Positions 55,079-62,498 of a stretch of 64,000 nucleotides of DNA are shown here, one piece after another. The stretch is from the NCBI GenBank assembly GCA_022340665.1, contig JAJDNM010000149.1:1-64000 (forward strand), given 5' to 3'. How positions within the stretch are numbered: position 1 is the first letter of the stretch; every line of letters begins with the position of its first letter. The stretch is from Acidobacteriota bacterium (GTDB lineage Bacteria > Acidobacteriota > Thermoanaerobaculia > Thermoanaerobaculales > Sulfomarinibacteraceae). Made by a program: the position numbers and the translations under genes. The notes under the pieces were generated by a model. The model was not told the DNA's origin. It was given only the letters and a program-made list of their open reading frames with translations, and ran no database searches.

Positions 55079-56113
55079 ATGGAACTTTCGGATCTGTACC
55101 GCCAAATGCTGCGGGCGCGCACGTTCGAGCTCGCCATCGAGGACCTCTGGCACCGGGGCCTGATCTCCGGGGAAATGCACCTTGGCACCGGCGAAGAGGC
55201 AGTGGCAGCCGGCGTCGTCACCCACCTCGGTGACGGTGAAGGACTTGCTCTCACCCATCGATGCTCTCCTGCTCTGGTGGTTCGAGGAGTACCACTGGTG
55301 CCGATGCTGCGTGAGCTGCTGGGTTGCGAGGACGGAATCTGTGGTGGCCGCGGCGGTCATATGCACCTGGCATCGAAAGAACATCTGGCGGCGGCCTCCG
55401 GCATCGTCGGTGCGTCACTGCCGACGGCCGCGGGCTTCGCTCTCGCCAACAGCCGCCTGCGGACGAACAGGGTTGCAGTGGCCTTCACCGGCACTGGCGC
55501 CATGAATTCCGGCATGGCCCTCGAAACCCTCAATCTGGCGGCCGCATGGTCACTGCCTTTGGTGGTCGTGTGTATCGATAACGGTTGGGCGATCACTACG
55601 GCTTCGGAGGCCCAGACCGGCGGCGACCTTGTCGATCGAGCCCGTGCCTTCGGCTTCACTGCCGACTCGGTCGACGGCAGCGACGTGCAGTCCGTTCATA
55701 AGAAAGCCGGAAAGCTGATCAACGCCGCACGCCGCGGCAAGGGTCCGGGTTTCCTCCTGGCCGAATGCCCCCGACTCGACGGTCATATTCTCGGCGACCC
55801 GCTGCTGAGGTTGGCGCGAAAGCCTCTGGCCGAGGGGAAGGACCTGTTCGCCAAGGTCATCTCGTCTGCAACTTCCAAAGGTGGCGGAGGCATCCGGGAC
55901 AGGACGGGCGGCATGACCCGGATGATGTCGACAATGGCGAAGGCACGACGGACTCCGGCCAGGGAGGGCCGTGACGACCCGATGCGCGCCGTGCGCAAGG
56001 CGATGGACAGGCAGAAGGCGGAACGGCAACGCATCGATTCCGAGGTCACAGAAGAGATCGAGGCCGCGGTGGAGGCTGCGCTCGCGGGCGTTGGGGAGTC
56101 TGACGATGCGTAA
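55079..56113 (+). CDS. TPP-dependent dehydrogenase E1 alpha subunit, with altered GDG motif
   Basis: 344 residues from the ATG at 55079, where the alignment with E1 alpha begins (LYRQMLRARTFELAIEDLWHRGLISGEMHLGTGEEA). HMHLASKEH...SGIVGASLPTAAG follows as in AcoA/PdhA. At the thiamine-diphosphate motif, however, the usual GDG is Gly138-Thr139-Gly140, so the magnesium-binding aspartate is missing. The phosphorylation-loop consensus is also not recognisable. It overlaps the E1 beta gene by 8 bp, so the pair is co-expressed. It could be an active variant or a regulatory or degraded E1. No E2 or E3 gene is nearby. Confidence 0.85.
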   Translation: MELSDLYRQMLRARTFELAIEDLWHRGLISGEMHLGTGEEAVAAGVVTHLGDGEGLALTHRCSPALVVRGVPLVPMLRELLGCEDGICGGRGGHMHLASKEHLAAASGIVGASLPTAAGFALANSRLRTNRVAVAFTGTGAMNSGMALETLNLAAAWSLPLVVVCIDNGWAITTASEAQTGGDLVDRARAFGFTADSVDGSDVQSVHKKAGKLINAARRGKGPGFLLAECPRLDGHILGDPLLRLARKPLAEGKDLFAKVISSATSKGGGGIRDRTGGMTRMMSTMAKARRTPAREGRDDPMRAVRKAMDRQKAERQRIDSEVTEEIEAAVEAALAGVGESDDA

Positions 56114-57128
56114 TCTCAGCCTCGGCCAGTCGGTCGATCTCGCCATCGAAGATGCAATGGCGCGCGATGAGACGATTGTGCTTATCGGGGAGGATGCACC
56201 GATGCTCCGGGCGCCGCTCTACGCCAGATTCGGTGCCAGTCGGGTCCTGGCTGCGCCGATCAGCGAGTCGGCGTTTTTCGGCGTTGCAGCCGGCGCCGCG
56301 ATGGCCGGCTTGAGGACTATCGTCGAGCTCTACATGGTCGACTTCATCGCGGTGGCCTACGACGCGGTACTCAACCACATGGCCAAGCTCGAGGGTTTCT
56401 CCGGAGGAAACTGGAAAGCTCCCGTAGTGATCCGCGCGCCGTCGGGAGGCTGGTACGGTGACGGAGGTCAGCACGGGCAATCACTGTGGGGATCCTTGGC
56501 TTCGATCCCCGGCCTCACGGTGGTGGCCGCCTCGACCCCGGCCGACGCCTACGGCCTGATGACCGCCGCCCTGGGCCATGACGGCCCGGTAGTCTTTTTG
56601 GAGCCGAAACTGCTGTCCGAAGAGTGGCTGGAATTCCTCGGTCGCTGTGGACGTGACTCCGTGAGTTTCGACGTGCCGGCCGGCGGCACGGTGGGTCCGG
56701 TGCCGGATCCGCCGCACGAGACGCCCTTCGGGAAGGCGGCGATTCGGCGCGAGGGAAAAGACATCACCATCGCCTCTCTGGCAGTGGGAGTCCATCGCGC
56801 TCTCGAGGCCGCGACGAACCTCGATGCGAGCGGAGTGTCGTGCGAGGTCATCGACCTGCGATCGCTGCGTCCGCTTGACGTCGAGACGATTGTCGGCTCG
56901 GTGGACAAGACCAATCGCCTTTTGGTGGTCGACGAGGACTACCGCGATTTCGGCCTGGCCGGTGAGTTGGCAGCGGTTTGTCTCGAGGCAGGTCTCGCGC
57001 CTCGCTACGCCCGTGTATGCGTCGAGGACACGCTGCCCTACGCCCGTCATCTCGAAAAGGCCGCGCTGCCGAATGTCGATCGCATCGTCGAAGCCGCCAA
57101 ATCCCTCGCAGAAAATGGTGATCAGTAA
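56106..57128 (+). CDS. TPP-dependent dehydrogenase E1 beta subunit
   Basis: 340 residues. The catalytic glutamate is in PISESAFFGVAAGAAMAGLRTIVE (Glu54), and GGQHGQSLWGSLASIPGLTVVAASTPADA carries the active-site histidine. The C-terminal transketolase domain shows EVIDLRSLRPLDVETI and LLVVDEDYRDFGLAGEL. These are normal for PdhB/AcoB-type subunits, in contrast to the altered alpha partner. Substrate (pyruvate, acetoin or branched 2-oxoacid) cannot be told. The TAA stop lies in a small GATCAGT-type heptad run. Confidence 0.9.
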   Translation: MRNLSLGQSVDLAIEDAMARDETIVLIGEDAPMLRAPLYARFGASRVLAAPISESAFFGVAAGAAMAGLRTIVELYMVDFIAVAYDAVLNHMAKLEGFSGGNWKAPVVIRAPSGGWYGDGGQHGQSLWGSLASIPGLTVVAASTPADAYGLMTAALGHDGPVVFLEPKLLSEEWLEFLGRCGRDSVSFDVPAGGTVGPVPDPPHETPFGKAAIRREGKDITIASLAVGVHRALEAATNLDASGVSCEVIDLRSLRPLDVETIVGSVDKTNRLLVVDEDYRDFGLAGELAAVCLEAGLAPRYARVCVEDTLPYARHLEKAALPNVDRIVEAAKSLAENGDQ

Positions 57129-57146
57129 TCAGTGATCGGCAGGGAT
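57119..57146. repeat. Short heptad run at a convergent junction
   Basis: GATCAGT, AATCAGT, GATCGGC, AGGGATC run from 57119. The E1 beta stop codon TAA falls across the first two units. It is the smallest copy of the family. Confidence 0.45.
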
Positions 57147-57167
57147 CGCGGAGAACTGGCGGGCAAA

Positions 57168-57425
57168 CTACCAGCTGCGCCGAACCGCCTCCTCGGCAAT
57201 CCAGGAGTTATTCGACGTTGGCCAGTCGTGCTCGCGGCTCCAATCGTTGAGCTCTCGTAGGAGCTGGCGATACTCCTTTGTGGCGTTGTCGGGCCACGCG
57301 TCTCGTTCCTCGGGCAGTGCCTCGATGCGCGGCATCGTCGGTGTGATGTTTCCTGCCGTGATGGCTTCCATGACCATCCTCCGATCGTCCTGGAGCGTGG
57401 ACGGCTGGCTGTCCAGGAGCTTCAT
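57168..57425 (-). CDS. Small hypothetical protein
   Basis: 85 residues from the ATG at 57425. It is polar and helical, with a Trp-rich C-terminal half (LLRELNDWSREHDWPTSNNSWIAEEAVRRSW) and no signal or membrane segment. No family is recognised. The upstream ~45 bp are AT-rich (TTGCAT and TTATTTATG), consistent with a promoter, but no Shine-Dalgarno site is obvious. Coding status is moderately supported by length, position and composition. Confidence 0.45.
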   Translation of the reverse strand: MKLLDSQPSTLQDDRRMVMEAITAGNITPTMPRIEALPEERDAWPDNATKEYRQLLRELNDWSREHDWPTSNNSWIAEEAVRRSW

Positions 57426-57582
57426 TGTGGCATAAATAAGGTATAAATGCAAGAAATTATTCCAAACTTCATCAGGAGGTCGTGTTCACGAGACGTCGTC
57501 GATTCCAGCAAGGAGTGCGTATGCTTCTGAATGTCGTCGAGATTCCGCGAAGGGAAGGGGATTCTCCTGTCAAACATAGGAA

Positions 57583-57607
57583 TTTCGACATTTCGACAGC
57601 GTAGAAT
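57583..57607 (+). promoter_or_regulatory. Tandem TTTCGACA repeat next to a -10-like TAGAAT
   Basis: TTTCGACA occurs twice head-to-tail (57583-57590 and 57591-57598), and TAGAAT begins at 57602. There is no good -35 box, so an activator binding the tandem repeat is plausible for the following gene. Confidence 0.35.
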
Positions 57608-57631
57608 TCGTCGAATCGAAAGGAGCCGCTG

Positions 57632-58087
57632 ATGACCCGAAATCTGTCCGCGTTGTTTGTGTGTCTCTTCCTGATCGTGATCGCATTGCCGTCCGCGGCG
57701 GCGGATACGGGCGACGATTCAGCCATCAAGGGCGTCGCTCTTGACTACCTGATGGGTTGGTACACCGGTGATGCGGAGAGGATGGAACGAGCTCTCCATC
57801 CCGATCTCGCCAAACGCATCGTCCGGGTGGATCCCAAAGGCAAACGGGACCGGGTCGATCACATGTCGGCATTGACGCTTGTCCAGTACACGCGCATGGG
57901 CTTCGGAACCAAGGTTCCGGTCGAAGAGCGCGTGGCCGAGATCACAATTCTCGATCGTTTCGGCAACGCTGCAGTCGTCAAAGCGGTCGCCCGCGACTGG
58001 GTGGACTACCTTCAGATCGGAAAGGTGAACGGGGAGTGGAAGATCATCAACGTGCTGTGGGAGATGAAGCCCCGGCCCGAGAATTAG
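57632..58087 (+). CDS. Secreted putative lumazine-binding/SnoaL-like protein
   Basis: 151 residues with GGAG 7 bp before the ATG and a Sec signal peptide ending at PSAAA. The mature part is an NTF2-like fold: AIKGVALDYLMGWYTGDAERMERALHPDLAKRIV, then paired strands ending in WVDYLQIGKVNGEWKIINVLWEMKP. This matches the Lumazine_bd_2 family (a DUF-like name; lumazine binding is not established). It probably acts in the periplasm. Confidence 0.8.
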   Translation: MTRNLSALFVCLFLIVIALPSAAADTGDDSAIKGVALDYLMGWYTGDAERMERALHPDLAKRIVRVDPKGKRDRVDHMSALTLVQYTRMGFGTKVPVEERVAEITILDRFGNAAVVKAVARDWVDYLQIGKVNGEWKIINVLWEMKPRPEN

Positions 58088-58138
58088 GCGAGGCAAGAGA
58101 ACCGCTCACGGCCCTCGAGTGAGGACGACGCAGCCACC

Positions 58139-58492
58139 ATGAGCAGCAAAACACGAGGCCGCTCCGTGTATTCGACGGAACGGGGGCGTGTATGTCCCAC
58201 CTGCGGGTGGCCGCAGAAAAGTTGCCGCTGCTCATCGCGGATGGAACCGGCCGTGCCCGAAAGACTCACCGCGAGGCTCCGGATCGAGAAGGCCGGGCGG
58301 AAGGGCAAAACGGTGACCGTTGTCGAGAGCCTGCCGCGCAACCGTTTCTTTCTCAAGGATTTGGCCGCCGAGCTGAAGCGCGCCTGTAGCTCGGGCGGCA
58401 AGGCTGGAGAAACTCACGTCGAGGTGCAGGGAGATCACCGGGGGAAAATCAGGGAGCTGTTACGCGCCAAAGGGTGGACGGTGAAGGGATAA
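58139..58492 (+). CDS. yciH: SUI1/YciH-family translation factor
   Basis: 117 residues. A short N-terminal zinc-like motif (CPTCGWPQKSCRC) precedes a SUI1 domain: LRIEKAGRKGKTVTVVESLP, LKDLAAELKRACSSGGKAG and VEVQGDHRGKIRELLRAKGW. YciH is the bacterial relative of eIF1 and influences start-codon fidelity. Length and the order of parts are normal. The TAA stop is the first trinucleotide of a heptad array. Confidence 0.92.
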   Translation: MSSKTRGRSVYSTERGRVCPTCGWPQKSCRCSSRMEPAVPERLTARLRIEKAGRKGKTVTVVESLPRNRFFLKDLAAELKRACSSGGKAGETHVEVQGDHRGKIRELLRAKGWTVKG

Positions 58493-58586
58493 TTCGAAAT
58501 TCGGAATTTGGAATGCTGAATTCTGAATTCTTATCCGCCCTCTCGTTCTCCGGGGGGTGGGGCGGGAATTCAAAATTCATATTTCG
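58490..58586. repeat. Heptad element E13, supplying both flanking stop codons
   Basis: The left arm is TAATTCG, AAATTCG, GAATTTG, GAATGCT, GAATTCT, GAATTCT (58490-58531); its first three bases are the yciH stop. The core is ATCCGCCC...GGGTGGGGCGGGA. The right arm GAATTCA, AAATTCA, TATTTCG (58566-58586) contains the TGA stop of the merR gene on the minus strand. The convergent junction consists entirely of the element. Confidence 0.85.
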
Positions 58587-59434
58587 CTCTCTCGTGTCAA
58601 GCGCCTCAGGATTCGTGCGACTTCCTCCAGGAGAGGGAGGTGCCTCTCGCTCAGACCGCGGGCTGACAGGATGACCTCTTCGGTCACCCGCGCACGGGTC
58701 CAGGTTTCGGTCGTGCGGAGGTAGGCTCGGGGCTGGCGCGCGGTCACGGCATTGAGTCGGGCGAGTGCTTCCCTGAGCTCGTCTTCCACCGCTGGCGCCG
58801 GATCGCTCAGCCGCGGCGGCACCGGTGCGCCGGGGACCTTTTCGATGGCGTCGAGGGTCAGGCGATGAAACGCCCCTGAAGGGGTGTCTCGCGGCGCCGA
58901 CCCGGACGGCATGTCGGTGAGCGATTGATACATCCTCGTCGGGAACGCGCGATCCGTTCGAGCCTCGGGCACAGGCTCCCTCAACGAGCTCATCGGTCGA
59001 TCCGACGGTGCGGTTTGCACACCCTCCGCGCGGGGAGCGGCAGCCATCTTTTCGTACTCGTTGCGGCCTGCGATCAAGTGCTGGTGTCCTTTCGCCGGGG
59101 ACTCCGACCGCTCTTCCTCTGCGGGTCGCCGTGGAATTTCTGGCGGGGGCTCGCGACCCTCGACGATATCCACCACGGTCTCCGCCGGCGTGCTCTGGAA
59201 GTAGTCCCTGAAATCGACAAGCGTCATGGGCCCCATTTCGCCTCGGTCCTGGAGATCTCTGATCTTTCTGATGAAACGCAGCCGGTCGAGGAAGATCTGG
59301 GAGTAGCGGGTGCGGGGGCCCCTGCGCCCCACCCTCGGGAGCAAATTCTGCTGCACGTAATAGGCGATCGTTCGTCGATCGAAGCCGGTAAGCTCCTCGA
59401 TTTCGCCGATCGTGTAGGTGGATGACTCGCTCAT
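58577..59434 (-). CDS. MerR-family transcriptional regulator
   Basis: 285 residues from the ATG at 59434. The MerR winged helix covers residues ~7-75: YTIGEIEELTGFDRRTIAYYVQQNLLPRVGRRG, then YSQIFLDRLRFIRKIRDLQDRG. A long Pro/Ser-rich disordered linker (~90-210) leads to a C-terminal helical region (VEDELREALARLNAV, LSERHLPLLEEVARILRRL) that may dimerise or sense. No cysteine metal site is present, so it is not a metal sensor of the classical type. It may start without a leader (see promoter). Confidence 0.85.
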   Translation of the reverse strand: MSESSTYTIGEIEELTGFDRRTIAYYVQQNLLPRVGRRGPRTRYSQIFLDRLRFIRKIRDLQDRGEMGPMTLVDFRDYFQSTPAETVVDIVEGREPPPEIPRRPAEEERSESPAKGHQHLIAGRNEYEKMAAAPRAEGVQTAPSDRPMSSLREPVPEARTDRAFPTRMYQSLTDMPSGSAPRDTPSGAFHRLTLDAIEKVPGAPVPPRLSDPAPAVEDELREALARLNAVTARQPRAYLRTTETWTRARVTEEVILSARGLSERHLPLLEEVARILRRLTRESEI

Positions 59435-59440
59435 CTCTCG

Positions 59441-59470
59441 AAGATAGCAAAAGGTCGAAATTACTGTCAA
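59441..59470 (-). promoter_or_regulatory. Putative promoter of the MerR gene
   Basis: On the minus strand a perfect TTGACA (59470-59465) is followed after 18 bp by TATCTT (59446-59441). The ATG begins 7 bp after the -10, so the transcript would be leaderless or nearly so. The spacer contains GTAATTTCGAC. A long 18-bp spacer is consistent with MerR-type autoregulation. Confidence 0.45.
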
Positions 59471-59564
59471 GATATGTCGATTATTGCTAAAACATTCAAA
59501 ACAATGGAGATGCTCTCAAAGGACGGCTACGACTGCGGATCGCTGCTGTCGATGAGATCCGAGA

Positions 59565-60233
59565 TCACTCGATCTCCGCTCCCGAATATCTCTTCGCCAT
59601 GCTCCGCATTGCGTACACGATGACGCCCACGTGTTTCCAGTTTTTTTCGATAAACGGGATTGGCGGATAGTTACGGTTCGAGGCGATCAGCAGGAGGTTC
59701 TTCTTGTCGCGTACCAGGCGGCGCGCCATCGCGACGTTGTCAAGGTAACCGACCACGATGCGGCCGGTTTGCGCCTCGAGCTTGGTGTCGATGACAAGGT
59801 GGTCGCCCGGGTACCAGTCCGGAATCATCGTGTCCTCGTCTTCTCTGACGAGGACGTAACGACTCGAGATCGGCGGCAGACGGAAGACCTTGACCATCGG
59901 AGACTCCCGGTGAACCCGCAGCGTCGCGGTCGGCGTCTCGATCCCCGTCGGATCGGATGGCCGTGCGGAGAAGTATGAAATTGAAAAGAACCCGTCATCG
60001 CTGCCGAGGTGGGCGGCGCATTCATCCGGAAACAGGGCACACGGGGATTGGCCCAGAGCTTCGAGAAGCCGTTCGATCTGAAGCCAGCTTGGGCTGACAT
60101 CCTCCCGTTCGTACTTGGACAACAGGCTCTGATCCATCCGTGCCGCATTGGCGAGTTCGGCCTGTGTCACATCCAACGATTCGCGAAGGTCTCGAAGTCT
60201 CCGCCCAAACTCCATAGCGCTTGCCTTCTTCAT
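59565..60233 (-). CDS. XRE-family regulator with S24 (LexA/CI-like) C-terminal domain, catalytic dyad altered
   Basis: 222 residues. The HTH lies at ~9-62 (LRDLRESLDVTQAELANAARMDQSLLSKYEREDVSPS). The C-terminal part follows the S24 pattern (RYVLVREDEDTMIPDWYPGDHLVID, then GYLDNVAMARRLVRD). The nucleophile position reads Thr in EDTM instead of Ser in GDSM, and the general-base lysine position reads Arg. Self-cleavage is therefore unlikely, and ligand or protein binding may replace it. It is divergent from the gene at 60541 across a 307-bp AT-rich gap. Confidence 0.85.
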   Translation of the reverse strand: MKKASAMEFGRRLRDLRESLDVTQAELANAARMDQSLLSKYEREDVSPSWLQIERLLEALGQSPCALFPDECAAHLGSDDGFFSISYFSARPSDPTGIETPTATLRVHRESPMVKVFRLPPISSRYVLVREDEDTMIPDWYPGDHLVIDTKLEAQTGRIVVGYLDNVAMARRLVRDKKNLLLIASNRNYPPIPFIEKNWKHVGVIVYAMRSMAKRYSGAEIE

Positions 60234-60442
60234 CGGGCCCCCTACTCGCTAGGTAAGATATTACATCATATTAATTGGAATAGGGAAAATTTTTGAAATT
60301 TTTGTTAGGTGCGAAGTGTTGATAGCAAGATATGTTGTTGATGTATAAGTAATTAGTCGTATTTTTCTATGCTGTGAGGAGAGCCGGAGTCGGTGAAGGA
60401 ACCGCACGTGACACACCACGCGGGCCGGACGAGTCGACGGGT

Positions 60443-60471
60443 TTGCAACGCTTTTCAGAATATGATATATT
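60443..60471 (+). promoter_or_regulatory. Putative sigma-70 promoter in AT-rich divergent region
   Basis: TTGCAA (60443-60448) and TATATT (60466-60471) are separated by 17 bp, 70 bp before the next start codon. The 60234-60540 gap is strongly AT-rich, with a GGTTATTTTTAACC palindrome (60494-60507) downstream of the promoter that could be an operator. Confidence 0.55.
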
Positions 60472-60540
60472 TTATTTAGGTTGGTTTGTAGTTAGGTTAT
60501 TTTTAACCATTACTGATATTACATTAACTGTGGAGAGGCG

Positions 60541-61119
60541 ATGAGCATCTGGTCTTCCATCTTCGGCCCACGGCCCGGGTCGGCACCCGCCGTCGAGATT
60601 AGCCCGTCCGGGCTGCTGATGGATTCCGAAGGCTGGTATTATGAGGAGTCGTTGGATCCGGACTGCCCGAAGAAGACCATCCGAGTGCGACAGGATCGTC
60701 CCGGCAACTGGTACGTCCGCAACACGAACTGCAGGATCGAAGGTCTCAACAATCCTGCTCGGGCGGCCGAGGTGCTGGGATTTTTCACCGGCTCGTTTCG
60801 CTGGCTTCATTTCGAGTGCGACCTCGAATCGAGGCGCCAACGGAGCGGGATCAGGGTTATCGGCACCTACCTCGACCCTGAAGGCAGGGAACGTGATTCC
60901 CATCTCGGTTACGTGTATCCGGATGTTTGCAGGGGAATCGTCGGACTGGACGTGCAGCGACTCTGGGGCCGCCTGCGTTGCATCCGACCGCCTGGCAACG
61001 GGCTGAGGCCGACATTTTGCCTTCGCTTCGACCTCCTCGTCGAGCTGGACGAGACAATGTTCGATGAGGACGGAAACAAGGAAGCCCGCTGCGGCGATTC
61101 TCCGAACGTTCCAAGCTGA
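60541..61119 (+). CDS. Hypothetical protein, possible HIRAN-like segment
   Basis: 192 residues, with GGAGAGG just before the ATG. No signal or membrane segment. The centre (RRQRSGIRVIGTYLDPEGRERDSHLGYVYPDVCRGI) resembles the end of a HIRAN domain, where an N-x-A-I-x-V strand and an LGYVP-type strand bind DNA ends. The usual asparagine is absent here, so this is only a hint. Conserved-looking cysteines (DPDCP, TNCRI, RCIRP) are scattered. Its strong promoter and position opposite the XRE-S24 gene suggest it is the regulator's target. Confidence 0.65.
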   Translation: MSIWSSIFGPRPGSAPAVEISPSGLLMDSEGWYYEESLDPDCPKKTIRVRQDRPGNWYVRNTNCRIEGLNNPARAAEVLGFFTGSFRWLHFECDLESRRQRSGIRVIGTYLDPEGRERDSHLGYVYPDVCRGIVGLDVQRLWGRLRCIRPPGNGLRPTFCLRFDLLVELDETMFDEDGNKEARCGDSPNVPS

Positions 61120-61196
61120 AGGGGGACCATCCTCACGTTACGCCATGACCGTGGAAGAGATCGAGAGATTGTTCTTCTCTGCGTTTGATGGCCGTG

Positions 61197-61335
61197 CCGG
61201 ATTTCCCGCCCACCCGGGTTTCATCTTGAATTCTCAATCCTCAGTTCTCGATGACCGCTCGCCCCCTCTGAGCACCGAGGGGGGCCGGGTGGGAATTCAA
61301 AATTGAAATTGAGAATTCAGAATTTTGAATTGAAC
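61197..61335. repeat. Heptad element E14 between convergent genes
   Basis: CCCGCCCACCC (61205-61215) leads to CTTGAAT, TCTCAAT, CCTCAGT, TCTCGAT. A hairpin core CCCCCTCTGAGCACCGAGGGGG follows, then CCGGGTGGG and a right arm GAATTCA, AAATTGA, AATTGAG, AATTCAG, AATTTTG, AATTGAA. The two C/G-rich boxes are near-complementary, so the element can fold on itself. Confidence 0.75.
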
Positions 61336-61358
61336 ACGATTGACTTCAGGATCACGCG

Positions 61359-62354
61359 TCAGGTTTTCGCCTTTACCAGCGAGTAGAGGTGTGTCGGATC
61401 GTCGAAGCCCTTTGGCTGATGAGAGCCGAGATCCCTGAATTCGAATGAATTCTCGGCCATCTTGCGGGTGACCGGACAGACGATGATGGGTCCCGTCGAG
61501 GTCCCCGCCAGTTTCTCGATTCGAAAGGCCAGCACAACTGGCTCGCCGACCATCGAAAGGCTCATTGCTCCTTCAGCGCCATACCCGGAAATGGTGACCA
61601 TTCCAGTTGCAAGAGCGAAATCCATCTGCAACGGATGGCCGCCCAGACTCCATACCGACGGGTCGGCCGCCCATTTGCGGACCTTTTGTTCCAGGTGCAG
61701 GGCGGCCCTGCAGGCACAGCTGGCGTGACACTCGTTGGTGCCAATTTCCCAGAAGGCGAAAAGTGCGTCACCCTGAAACTCCTTGATGGTCCCGCCGAGG
61801 GACTGCACCTCGGACTCCAGCAACGCGAAGACCCGGTTGACTGATTCCTGGAGGTCGGCGTGACCGGCCAAACGGACGAGCGTCGTGTAATTGCGGATAT
61901 CTCCCACCAGGACGGTGACAACCGTGGTTGGCTCGACGCCGAGCGTCGATTCGACATCGGTGCCGCCTGAGGCGAACTCTGGTAGTTTCCCATCCAACCT
62001 CAGCTGCAGACTCCGCCCGATCGACAACACCTGCCCGGTCTCGAGCTCGGTCGTAAGATTCGGAGTCAATCGCCGGCCGTCGACACGGGTGCCGTTTCGG
62101 CTCGTGTCGCGGACGAAACACCGGCCGTCCGGATCCTGCGTGATCACACAGTGGCGGCCGGAGACCGTCTGGTCGTCGACCAGCAGATGCCCCGGGAGGC
62201 GGCGCTTTTCGTGGAAGCGGCAGATGTCTATCCGGTTGAAAAAAAGAAAGACATCCGGCGGGTCCGAACCGTTCTCGGAGATCAGCCATTTGGCCGGATA
62301 CTCAATGACATCCGGTGGGAGGTAGCTCGTGAGTGGGCTGCAGGGTTCGCTCAT
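61359..62354 (-). CDS. FHA-domain class III adenylate/guanylate cyclase
   Basis: 331 residues. The FHA domain (~45-125) has RFHEKRRLPGHLLVDD, the phosphothreonine-binding SGRHC and SRNGTRVDGRRL. The class III cyclase domain (~140-325) has the metal aspartate in VLVGDIRNYTTLV and the second in FQGDALFAFW; GMVTISGYGAEGAMSLSMVGEPVVLA includes the C-terminal catalytic segment. It should make a cyclic nucleotide in response to a phosphothreonine partner. The Ser/Thr kinase elsewhere in the window is a candidate partner, but this is inference. Confidence 0.92.
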   Translation of the reverse strand: MSEPCSPLTSYLPPDVIEYPAKWLISENGSDPPDVFLFFNRIDICRFHEKRRLPGHLLVDDQTVSGRHCVITQDPDGRCFVRDTSRNGTRVDGRRLTPNLTTELETGQVLSIGRSLQLRLDGKLPEFASGGTDVESTLGVEPTTVVTVLVGDIRNYTTLVRLAGHADLQESVNRVFALLESEVQSLGGTIKEFQGDALFAFWEIGTNECHASCACRAALHLEQKVRKWAADPSVWSLGGHPLQMDFALATGMVTISGYGAEGAMSLSMVGEPVVLAFRIEKLAGTSTGPIIVCPVTRKMAENSFEFRDLGSHQPKGFDDPTHLYSLVKAKT

Positions 62355-62445
62355 CTCCTACTTTCTCGATATGCAACAGCGCTATTTTCTTAATTGAGAA
62401 ATCTCTCAAACGACGTCGATATTCCTGACGAAGCCCGCGAATACC

Positions 62446-62476
62446 CCAAAAGAAAACCCCTCCGCGGTGGAGGGGC
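62446..62476 (-). terminator. Intrinsic terminator of the RRM gene
   Basis: On the minus strand the stem CCCCTCC (62475-62469) pairs with GGAGGGG (62463-62457) around a short GC-rich loop and is followed by TTTTCTTTT. It begins about 25 bp after the stop codon of the RNA-binding protein. Confidence 0.88.
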
Positions 62477-62498
62477 TTTGTGGTTGATTGTGTTTGGT

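Noticed and set aside
61145-61306. Small open frame MTVEEIERLFFSAFDG...
   Set aside because: There is no ribosome site, and its second half is a heptad element; it may be a remnant but coding is not supported.
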